DNA of 15,634 nucleotides from Bacteroidota bacterium (lineage in GTDB: Bacteria; Bacteroidota; Bacteroidia; NS11-12g; UBA9320), in assembly GCA_947499775.1 (NCBI GenBank), contig CANMPY010000011.1, forward strand, positions 1 to 15,634. Reading direction: 5' to 3'. Positions 6,792-14,324 of this stretch are shown one piece after another (positions within the stretch are counted from its first letter, which is position 1; the number at the start of each line of letters is the position of its first letter). A model generated the notes under the pieces. That model was not told the origin of the DNA. It saw only the letters and a program-made list of their open reading frames with translations, and ran no database searches. The position numbers and the translations under genes are program-made.

Positions 6792-8057
6792 TCAATCTAA
6801 ATCATTCAACGCTTTTCTTAGCATTTCGAACATAGGCCCTATCTCTTCTTTTCTACATGTGCCTACACTAAGTCTATACCAACTACTAGATGATGACGCC
6901 CCAAAAGCTGAAAATGGAACGATGGCTAATCCTGCCTTATTTAATAGGAAAGCAGTAACGTCGGATTGTGAATTGAGAGTTAATCCGCCACTCGTTTTTT
7001 TGTTTACTAAATCAAATTGAATTGTTAAATAAATTGCGGCTTGAGGAACTATGGCATTAACCAAAAAACCCTCTTCCTTTAGTTTTTGAAACCCATTATA
7101 AATTTCAATTAATCTTTCGTTTATTTCGCTTTTAAAATTTGCTAAATAAACCTCAATATCTTTATTTTTTAATAAAAATTTGGCAACTGCTTTTTGTTCC
7201 GCCATTGGAGCCCAAGCCCCAATATGAGTCAACATAGATTTCATTTTACCAATAACAGCAGAAGGCCCCATAGCCCATCCCACCCTAACCCCTGTAGCGG
7301 CAAATACTTTACTTATGGCATCAACAAAAACAGTATATGCCTTCATTTCAGGTCTTAAAGAAACGGGGTTATGATGAACAATGCCTCCAAATGTTAAACT
7401 GCAATACATTTGATCATACATAACATAGAGGAGCTTTTCGCCAGATAAGCGGCTCTTGTTTTCGGCAATAACCAGGTCACAAATTTTTATTAATTCATCA
7501 TTACTAAATGTTGTACCTGTCGGATTTTGTGGCGAACATAACGACAGCAATGTGGCCCCTTTTATATGGGGTTTCAAATCATCGGCCGTTAGCATAAAAT
7601 CCGATTTCTCTGTAGTTTCAATGGATACATGATGCGCATCTACAAAATGCGAATAATGATTGTTGTTCCACGATGGCACACTGTAAATTACTTTATCGCC
7701 AGGATCGACAATGGTTCTATATAATGAATAAATTAATGGTCGACCTCCACTGGCTACAATTATTTCTGAAGCCGTATAATCTAAGTTCTGCTGATGTTTT
7801 ACAAAATTACTAATGGCTTCACGTAAATCAAGGTTGCCTTCGGCTGTTGGATAGTTTGTAAATTTATTCTTGTATGCTGCAATTATTTCATCCTCCAAAA
7901 TTTGAGGTATCGGAAAAATTGAAGGGTCAAAATCGCCTATTGTATAGTTATAAATCTTTTGGCCTGAATTAATTTTCTCTCGAATTTCGGCTCCAAGTTT
8001 TACAATTTCAGACCCAATTAAGGTTTCGGCTAACAGTGATAATTTTACTTCACTCAT
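6792..8057 (-). CDS. Class I/II aminotransferase (PLP-dependent, aspartate aminotransferase-like)
   Basis: 421 residues, fold-type I. Visible residues are YNYTIGDFDP near position 36, NYPTAEGNLDLREAI (68-82), SGGRPLIY at the cofactor phosphate site (103-110), and Trp130 in PSWNNNHY, the ring-stacking position of aspartate aminotransferases. They continue with Asn178 in SPQNPTGT, Asp215 and Tyr218 in YDQMYC, the Schiff-base Lys250 in DAISKVFAATG, Arg258 (GVRVGW), and a C-terminal substrate Arg in WYRLSVGTC. All catalytic positions are intact. The cytosolic enzyme moves an amino group between an amino acid and a keto acid. Conserved Trp and Arg positions favour a dicarboxylic substrate such as aspartate/glutamate, but the sequence alone does not fix it. 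It is only distantly like the YbdL-type enzyme 3 kb away, so it is not a recent duplicate. The gene starts with ATG, lies 80 nt after the 1462-residue protein gene with no terminator between, and probably ends the tpiA-prmA operon. Confidence 0.87.
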   Translation of the reverse strand: MSEVKLSLLAETLIGSEIVKLGAEIREKINSGQKIYNYTIGDFDPSIFPIPQILEDEIIAAYKNKFTNYPTAEGNLDLREAISNFVKHQQNLDYTASEIIVASGGRPLIYSLYRTIVDPGDKVIYSVPSWNNNHYSHFVDAHHVSIETTEKSDFMLTADDLKPHIKGATLLSLCSPQNPTGTTFSNDELIKICDLVIAENKSRLSGEKLLYVMYDQMYCSLTFGGIVHHNPVSLRPEMKAYTVFVDAISKVFAATGVRVGWAMGPSAVIGKMKSMLTHIGAWAPMAEQKAVAKFLLKNKDIEVYLANFKSEINERLIEIYNGFQKLKEEGFLVNAIVPQAAIYLTIQFDLVNKKTSGGLTLNSQSDVTAFLLNKAGLAIVPFSAFGASSSSSWYRLSVGTCRKEEIGPMFEMLRKALNDLD

Positions 8058-8137
8058 TCAATTCGCTTTTTTTTATACCTTGTTTTATTAAAAATACGCT
8101 TTCAATATTTATTGCTGCATTTGTCAAGTTCCCCTTC

Positions 8138-11100
8138 CTATTCATCACTATCATCAAACTTTTCGACAAATTTAGAAACAGTTCTTGTGGTTGCCGGGCG
8201 AATGGTATAATCTACTTTTTGCACCTCACTATATTTGTCGCGTATTAAATCATTAAAATCTTTATCGGTGCTGATGGCCATTAAATTATTTCGGAAATAT
8301 TCGAAATAAAACCAATCGTATTTTGATATTTCAATGTAAATTTTCATACTTACACCGCTGCGCTTAACCTGCATTTGCATTCGGCTACTGAACCGTTTAT
8401 TTATTTGCTGCCCATTTATAACCGAAACACCAATTGGTGAAGTGGAAAACCATGAGCGGTTTACTGGCGAATATCTAAACTTTGTTTCCGAAAAAATAAA
8501 CTTGCGTTTGATATCGTCCGACACTTCTAGTTCACCTATTTCGGTTGCTTTTTTATAGGTCGATGCCAATCGCTTGTCGGTTAAAAATTCGCCTAATGCA
8601 TATTTAAAATCATCGCCCGAATACGGAATACTTGGTGAATTAGCGCCTTTTTCGAGCATAACGTCTATCATTTTCTTATAAGCATCTTTTGGCAATAAAA
8701 TATCTAAAGCCATAAAAGCCTCTAAAGTATAGCTGCTATCCGATTCTCTTTTATATAATATTCCAGCCACTAATGGGTCGAGTACGGGCATTGATAAGCC
8801 CATGTTTAACTTACCCTGTGTGCTTATCATTCGCGTAGTTTCATTAAACGTCATTACACTTCCACGAGGTGCTTGGTTTAAAATACGATCTCTATTTCCT
8901 ACTTTAAATTCGTTTGAGGTTTCGTCGAAAATAAATATTCCAGTATCGTTGGTATATTCTAAATCGATATATTTTCGTTTGAAATTAAAAAAGGTAGGGT
9001 AAATCATGGCAGTATCCAATGCTGCATTCATGCTAACTGAAACGAATTTATTTTCCTCGTTTTTGGGCGACCGAATATCGATAATAATGTTTTTAGGATC
9101 TGGTCTATCCTTGTATCTAATCCAATTACTGCCTATTTTGAAGGTATGCAATGGTTTCACATATCCATTAAAGCTAAGAAAATCGTTATTCGAATTTAAT
9201 TCTAAAGGGCCTTTATATCCAATTTTTGGATAGATTTTAAACTTTAATGAATCCGAAACCTGCCCCAAGGCTTGGATAGTACTATCGGGCATCACCCTTA
9301 ATTTACTAAAAAACAACTCTTGCCCGGTTTTGTTTTTGTCCTTGTATTTATATTTTGCGGTTCCACTAAGTGCTTTACGACCCATTATTTTAATCGAGCA
9401 GCCGTACATTTCGTGATATTTATTATCTCTTGCTGCCAAAAGTTTAGAATCGGCGAGGGGCAAAATATCAGCATCTTTAGCAATGGTTACAAGTCCGTTT
9501 TTAGGAAAAACCCTAGAATCGGCAACGTCAATGTAAGGAACATTTTCGGCAAATATTTTACCTTCCTTCATATCAAAGAGGGCTTTATCTGAATCAAACT
9601 TTAATCCATCCTGATCAGGTCGTTTCGTAATAAAAAATGATTTTGCTAACCTTGGTCCTTTTGTTAACAGTATTGTTTGCGCATCCATGTCCCAAAAATA
9701 CTGATCCATAGAACTCGCAAACTGATTATAACCAAAATCGGTTAATTGGCCTGGGATATTGGCTTTAAAATCGCCGGTACGTTTCGTAAAATCAACATAG
9801 CTTTTAACATTGCTGCTCGAAAAAGCTATCTTATCTTTATCTATAGAGCCAATTTCAATTTTTGAGGTATCGGCTTTTACACTATTTGTAGCAAACACCA
9901 TCAATCGGCTTGACAATTTTGCATTATCCCATTCTAATAACCCCTTACCGGTTATTTGTTTTGGCGTCATTACCATGTTGCCGGTATATTTCTGACCAGC
10001 CTTAAATACATCTATGGTGTGGCCAAGGGTATTCATATAAAGGCTGTCTTTTTTTGGCACCCAATGGTTTTTTACTTTCTCGGCATATATTTTTGGATAT
10101 TTTAACGTTTCATCCAATTTAAAAATATCGGTATTCGAATTCATAGAATCGGGCAACAGAACAATATCTTTCGAAATAATTTTTGCGCCCAAATACTCCA
10201 CTTCTCCTCTAGCTGTAAGTCCTTTATCATCCAATCGAATATCAATATCAGCATGCCCCTTTGTACCATACATTGGATACCCTTCGGGTGGTGATGTTTT
10301 TTCGAAACCCAATGAATAATCACGCATAATTTTGGCCTCGAACCTAAACTCGGGCAGTATACCCGCCGATACAAATGATCCTGGGAATTTTAATCCACTA
10401 ATCGTAAAATTATCTAAACTATCAATGGTAAATGTATCTACCTTAAAGTAAAAATCGCGCTCATCATACGCTCCTTTATAAATGCTATTTTTCTGGTACG
10501 AAATTTTGCACGGTTTTTCACTCACAAAAATCGGATATTCTCCATTACTTGTATCTGTGCCCGATTTGTTATTGGGTTTATCAATATAAATAGTTCCACT
10601 AATATCCTTGAGCAACGAGGTAACTGGCAATAAAGTATTGCCATTAATAGAATCAGGAAAATACAACCTCATCGAATCAATTCTATTCGCATGAACCTTA
10701 AATTGATTGTAATCAAATTCGAATTTGTCGGAATAAAAATCAAACCATCCCGCTACAAGTTTACCACCAAAATCAATGTTACGTTTATTTTTAATATTTA
10801 AGGTTTGTTCATTTGGATAGGCGGCTACCGTTTGTGAATCGCTAAAATTGAATGCAGCAACCCCTTCTAATACAAAATTATTATTAATTAAATTCAAGTA
10901 GGCATTTGGGCGTCCACCTATTATGGAACGAAACCGAATTACATCGTAGTCTTTTAATTTAAAATGGGCATTAACAAAATCGAAAACCTTCCGTTTTACT
11001 TTTATTTTTCCATTGTCAGGATTAAAAAACAGAAACCCATTGTCGGCCAAATCAATAATTTGCATTTTCAATTTCTCCGGTGTACTTCCACACCAAGCAG

Positions 11101-12526
11101 CATATTCGGATAATGTAAATTCTCGTTTTTTTGATTGAATGCAGAATGCCTGCAATTTGTTTACCGGGTGATAATTTAATAAACCCTGTAGTTTTTCATA
11201 ATTAAACTCTCGGTAATAGTTAGCCGATTCGAACCGTGCTGTACCATCTTTTTGATCCATTGAAAAATCAATCTTTGGTTGAACCAACTTCCATTTCACC
11301 TTGTCGACATAAAATTCAAGGCCATGATCATTATCAAAAAATGGTGACCGCTCCAATCCTTCAACTCCTCTATTCAAAACCATTAAAGTATCGGACATAT
11401 TAAAATTTAATTTTAACATGGGGTGAACAATTGTTCCGCTATCGGTAAAAATTGTTACTGCCGTTTTTTGTGAGGTTATTTTATTATCGCGAACAATAAA
11501 CGATTGCGATTCGGCCTTTAATTTTAATTTATTTTTGTAATAGAACCCAAAGGAAGCTGGACTTTCGGGAGTACCTATTCCAACAATATCACGACCTTGC
11601 ATACTAAATCCTCCTAGATATTTGGCCAATCCTCCTGAAAATTTTTCGATAACCATATCCGTTTTATAAGCAGTAAATTGAGGATATTTTGAATCCTTAA
11701 AATCTTTTTGAGCTTCGCTTAATCGCTCAAACATGGCTCTATCTTTAAGCATACCCATTACTGGCGCAGGTAAAATAGCTTTATTGGTAAAAAGAACAGA
11801 GTCTGTTTCTACCTCCGCTTTGTTCATATCAATGGAATAGGTTTTTATAACTGCAAAAACATCTTCGGGTTTAAAACCAACTCTGCTCCAATCTATTTTC
11901 CCTTTTTTCCCTTTCCATACCGATTTTTCAATATCATAAACACCAGAGGTTCCTTTAATTTCTATTTTGTCGTCAATGGTTACACAGGTTAAATTGATAT
12001 TATTAAATTCAATCAGATACTTGCCTCCGCTAAAATTATATTTAAATTCGGTGGGTGTATAAAACCATTTTTTAGACTCGGATACATAAACAGCGTTTTC
12101 TTCAAACATGCCTTTTGATGTTTTAAGCAGCTGCCTAACTTGACTGGTTCCAGCCCTTGAAGCTGTAAGCACGGCCTTTATCCAAAAATCAAATTTCTGA
12201 TCACTTAAGCCTTTTACTGAATCTTTGGCGCTTACTAAGGTTCGGCAATACAAGTCGAAATCAGGTGTAATCCTCATTTTATTTAAGAGCATTTCGTCGC
12301 CAACTTTAATAATCAGCAATTCATGATCGGTAAGAAATTTATTCGCTTTCCAAAACTTCTCAAATTTATCGAAGGCTTCAATAGCTGTGGGCTCCTTCGT
12401 ACTATTCATAAAATCCTTTAATTCAACAATGAATACCTCTGATTTTTTTGAAAACGATTTAGGTTGACTATAGGCTATTACCCCAACAAAAAGAAACAAA
12501 ATGGTCCATACACTTTGCTTTAACAT
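8138..12526 (-). CDS. Giant exported protein of unknown function, 1462 residues, with an internal winged-helix-like segment
   Basis: I do not recognise a named family. I place the start at the ATG at 12526-12524. This gives a clean signal peptide (MLKQSVWTILFLFVGVIAYSQ, cut near residue 21) and a 7-nt overlap with the prmA stop. A TTG 24 nt further upstream would bury the signal peptide behind extra residues. Residues about 25-150 are mostly helical. From about 150 the chain is rich in alternating short strands with repeated phrases such as KGLLEWDNAKL, GKGHADIDIRLD-like and VKADTSKIEIGS, reminiscent of long beta-scaffold envelope proteins. Residues about 450-517 break this: TLSEYAAWCGSTPEKLKM, then IIDLADNGFLFF, then a Gly-turn strand pair, which resembles a winged helix-turn-helix. 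The C-terminus (SKYDWFYFEYFRNNL) is aromatic and charged. There is no T9SS sorting domain and no later membrane segment, so periplasmic or outer-membrane-associated location is likely. Expression appears coupled to prmA. Confidence 0.85.
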   Translation of the reverse strand: MLKQSVWTILFLFVGVIAYSQPKSFSKKSEVFIVELKDFMNSTKEPTAIEAFDKFEKFWKANKFLTDHELLIIKVGDEMLLNKMRITPDFDLYCRTLVSAKDSVKGLSDQKFDFWIKAVLTASRAGTSQVRQLLKTSKGMFEENAVYVSESKKWFYTPTEFKYNFSGGKYLIEFNNINLTCVTIDDKIEIKGTSGVYDIEKSVWKGKKGKIDWSRVGFKPEDVFAVIKTYSIDMNKAEVETDSVLFTNKAILPAPVMGMLKDRAMFERLSEAQKDFKDSKYPQFTAYKTDMVIEKFSGGLAKYLGGFSMQGRDIVGIGTPESPASFGFYYKNKLKLKAESQSFIVRDNKITSQKTAVTIFTDSGTIVHPMLKLNFNMSDTLMVLNRGVEGLERSPFFDNDHGLEFYVDKVKWKLVQPKIDFSMDQKDGTARFESANYYREFNYEKLQGLLNYHPVNKLQAFCIQSKKREFTLSEYAAWCGSTPEKLKMQIIDLADNGFLFFNPDNGKIKVKRKVFDFVNAHFKLKDYDVIRFRSIIGGRPNAYLNLINNNFVLEGVAAFNFSDSQTVAAYPNEQTLNIKNKRNIDFGGKLVAGWFDFYSDKFEFDYNQFKVHANRIDSMRLYFPDSINGNTLLPVTSLLKDISGTIYIDKPNNKSGTDTSNGEYPIFVSEKPCKISYQKNSIYKGAYDERDFYFKVDTFTIDSLDNFTISGLKFPGSFVSAGILPEFRFEAKIMRDYSLGFEKTSPPEGYPMYGTKGHADIDIRLDDKGLTARGEVEYLGAKIISKDIVLLPDSMNSNTDIFKLDETLKYPKIYAEKVKNHWVPKKDSLYMNTLGHTIDVFKAGQKYTGNMVMTPKQITGKGLLEWDNAKLSSRLMVFATNSVKADTSKIEIGSIDKDKIAFSSSNVKSYVDFTKRTGDFKANIPGQLTDFGYNQFASSMDQYFWDMDAQTILLTKGPRLAKSFFITKRPDQDGLKFDSDKALFDMKEGKIFAENVPYIDVADSRVFPKNGLVTIAKDADILPLADSKLLAARDNKYHEMYGCSIKIMGRKALSGTAKYKYKDKNKTGQELFFSKLRVMPDSTIQALGQVSDSLKFKIYPKIGYKGPLELNSNNDFLSFNGYVKPLHTFKIGSNWIRYKDRPDPKNIIIDIRSPKNEENKFVSVSMNAALDTAMIYPTFFNFKRKYIDLEYTNDTGIFIFDETSNEFKVGNRDRILNQAPRGSVMTFNETTRMISTQGKLNMGLSMPVLDPLVAGILYKRESDSSYTLEAFMALDILLPKDAYKKMIDVMLEKGANSPSIPYSGDDFKYALGEFLTDKRLASTYKKATEIGELEVSDDIKRKFIFSETKFRYSPVNRSWFSTSPIGVSVINGQQINKRFSSRMQMQVKRSGVSMKIYIEISKYDWFYFEYFRNNLMAISTDKDFNDLIRDKYSEVQKVDYTIRPATTRTVSKFVEKFDDSDE

Positions 12527-13341
12527 GATTCGATTATTAAACACGCCCAATCTTTCATTTCTTTTCTAAACGCAATTTTAAGGCCAAGAGTATTTGCCAA
12601 ATTCTCGAAAGCCGGAATATCGTGACTGTAAAAACCACTCAGAATTATTTTGCCACTTTTGTTTAACCCTGAGGCATATTTCTCTAACATTTCTAAATTG
12701 ATGTTTCGATTTATATTACTTAGTATTATATCGAAGTGTCCTTCAAAATCGGCATCTCCCTTTTGAACTGTAATTAATTTACAGTCATTTTTTGCTAAAT
12801 TTTCGTTTGAATTTTCTATAGCCCAATCGTCGTAATCAATGGCCATAATAGATTTGGCTTCTAATTTTTCGGCTAATATGGCTAACACTGCTGTGCCACA
12901 ACCCATATCAAGAACCGATAAATTTTTAATATTTAAAGAAAGCAATACCTCCGCCATCAAAAAGGTAGTTTCGTGATGGCCCGTTCCAAAAGACATTTTG
13001 GGGGTAATAATAATCTCATAAGGTACATTAGTGGGCTCATGAAACTCAGCTCTGATGATGCACGAATCTCCAATTCGTATTGGATCAAAACTACTTTCCC
13101 ATTGTGCATTCCAGTTAATATTCTCAATGGGCTTGTAAGAATAACTTTCAATTAAATTATATTGACCTAAGATAGACTTTAGAACTTCTATGTCTAAATC
13201 TTCTTCTTTTACATAAAAACACAGTTTATCATCATTTTCCCAAACACCTTCAAAGCCAGCACATAATAGCTCAGCTTCAACTAACTCTTTGGTGTTATCA
13301 GGACAAAATATTGTAAATTCGAGATACTGACTTCTAAGCAC
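12520..13341 (-). CDS. prmA: Ribosomal protein L11 methyltransferase
   Basis: 273 residues. The enzyme trimethylates ribosomal protein L11 using S-adenosylmethionine in the cytosol. The N-terminal 80 residues form the small substrate-recognition domain (YLEFTIFCPDN, then NWNAQWESSFDPI, a PrmA signature). The catalytic domain has PKMSFGTGHHETT, the SAM-binding loop VLDMGCGTAVLAILAEKL, an acidic strand end AIDYDDWAIEN, and the SNINRNI catalytic-face motif. The length is normal for Bacteroidota PrmA. The start is GTG at 13341-13339: an in-frame TAG lies two codons upstream, no ATG is available before Met115, and the conserved first strand begins four residues later. It is 40 nt downstream of tpiA and overlaps the next gene's ATG by 7 nt. 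The methyltransferase is usually non-essential, so coupling to a large exported protein is more likely about expression than shared function. Confidence 0.96.
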   Translation of the reverse strand: MLRSQYLEFTIFCPDNTKELVEAELLCAGFEGVWENDDKLCFYVKEEDLDIEVLKSILGQYNLIESYSYKPIENINWNAQWESSFDPIRIGDSCIIRAEFHEPTNVPYEIIITPKMSFGTGHHETTFLMAEVLLSLNIKNLSVLDMGCGTAVLAILAEKLEAKSIMAIDYDDWAIENSNENLAKNDCKLITVQKGDADFEGHFDIILSNINRNINLEMLEKYASGLNKSGKIILSGFYSHDIPAFENLANTLGLKIAFRKEMKDWACLIIESC

Positions 13342-13381
13342 TTGCTATTGATTACTACTTACCTATTTGCAAATTTAATAC

Positions 13382-14143
13382 TTACCCAATCGTTTTAATA
13401 ATCTCCAAAAAAGCTCTTGATTCTAATGAAGCCCCCCCAATTAATCCTCCATCAATATCTTCGCAACTCAACAATTCATTCGCATTGTTGGGTTTCATGC
13501 TTCCGCCATATAATATTGAAATTGAATTGGATATTTCCTCTCCATATTTATCGCTAAGGGCGTTGCGCACAAATTTGTGCATTGCTTGGCATTGCTGCGC
13601 AGTTGCAGTTTGTCCGGTACCTATAGCCCAAACTGGCTCATAAGCTAATATTACATTTTGTATTTGTAAATTAGTTAAATGAAATAAGCCTTCTTGGATT
13701 TGCATTAAATTGATTTCAAATTCATTCCCTGCTTCTCTTTGTTCTAAAGTTTCGCCAAAACAATAAATGGGTTTCAATCCATTTTCCAATACTCTATCTA
13801 TCTTTTTTGCTAATAATGCATTGCTTTCATTTTGATAAATTCTCCGTTCAGAATGGCCAACTAATACATAAGTTACGCCAACACTCTTTAAGATTTCTGC
13901 TGATATCTCACCAGTATAAGCTCCAGATTTTTCATGATGGCAATTTTGTGCCCCCAATTTTACGACGGAGCCCTTCAATAAACTTTGAATACCAGCAAGG
14001 TGGGTAAATGGAGGAATAAGGATAATTTCAATTGGGCTTGACACTTCATCCGATACCATCCATTTTATTTCACTAGCCAAACCAAACCCATGCTCGAGGG
14101 ATAAATTCATTTTCCAGTTGCCTGCTATAATGGGTTTACGCAT
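13382..14143 (-). CDS. tpiA: Triosephosphate isomerase
   Basis: 253 residues, full length. It interconverts dihydroxyacetone phosphate and glyceraldehyde 3-phosphate in glycolysis and gluconeogenesis. The TIM-barrel active site is complete: Asn9 and Lys11 in AGNWKMN, the electrophile His97 in LVGHSERR, the base Glu169 in AYEPVWAIGTG followed by the mobile loop, and the phosphate-binding LYGGSMKPNN and GLIGGASL near the C-terminus. The usual CIGE before the active-site helix reads CFGE here, a mild variant. The start is a clear ATG at 14143-14141. The gene appears to head an operon with prmA (40-nt gap) and the two genes after it. The upstream 181 nt hold no gene and only an imperfect promoter candidate. 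Confidence 0.98.
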   Translation of the reverse strand: MRKPIIAGNWKMNLSLEHGFGLASEIKWMVSDEVSSPIEIILIPPFTHLAGIQSLLKGSVVKLGAQNCHHEKSGAYTGEISAEILKSVGVTYVLVGHSERRIYQNESNALLAKKIDRVLENGLKPIYCFGETLEQREAGNEFEINLMQIQEGLFHLTNLQIQNVILAYEPVWAIGTGQTATAQQCQAMHKFVRNALSDKYGEEISNSISILYGGSMKPNNANELLSCEDIDGGLIGGASLESRAFLEIIKTIG

Positions 14144-14193
14144 AGAAATGCAAAAGAACTAAAATTGAAGGAATTTTTGAAGGTAAACTTATT

Positions 14194-14220
14194 CAAAGTA
14201 TTGCACAATTAATGCAAATA
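14194..14220 (-). promoter_or_regulatory. Imperfect promoter candidate before tpiA
   Basis: On the minus strand TATTTG and then TACTTTG appear 14 nt apart, 51 nt before the tpiA ATG. TACTTTG lacks one spacer base of TAnnTTTG and the -33 spacing is short. A short inverted repeat, TTGCA-7 nt-TGCAA (14201-14217), overlaps it and could be an operator or chance. The rest of the 181-nt gap (14144-14324) shows no gene and no good terminator for the upstream propeller gene. Confidence 0.22.
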
Positions 14221-14324
14221 AAAACGCTGAACTACCAAATACCTAATTAAACATTCGCTTGCACTTACCGCATTATTCAGTATAAAAATCATAATCCTAC
14301 TGCAATTTTTAAAAACAAGGACAC

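Noticed and set aside
2458..8057. The two aminotransferase genes as a duplicated pair
   Set aside because: They belong to different branches (YbdL type and aspartate aminotransferase-like) and share only general PLP-fold motifs.
8103..8114. Inverted repeat CAATATTTATTG after the giant protein gene
   Set aside because: The stem is short, all A/T-rich and has a 2-nt loop, so it cannot fold; there is no U-run.
8036..8248. A 70-codon plus-strand frame between the aminotransferase and the giant protein gene
   Set aside because: Most of it is antisense to the two flanking genes, with Phe/Ile-rich composition expected from A/T-rich antisense.
9320..9592. A 90-codon plus-strand frame with a hydrophobic start
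   Set aside because: It lies fully inside the 1462-residue gene on the opposite strand, whose frame is continuous and protein-like throughout.
12527..12550. Upstream TTG start for the giant exported protein
   Set aside because: It would add eight residues before the signal peptide and extend the overlap with prmA to 31 nt; the ATG at 12526 gives standard coupling and a standard signal peptide.
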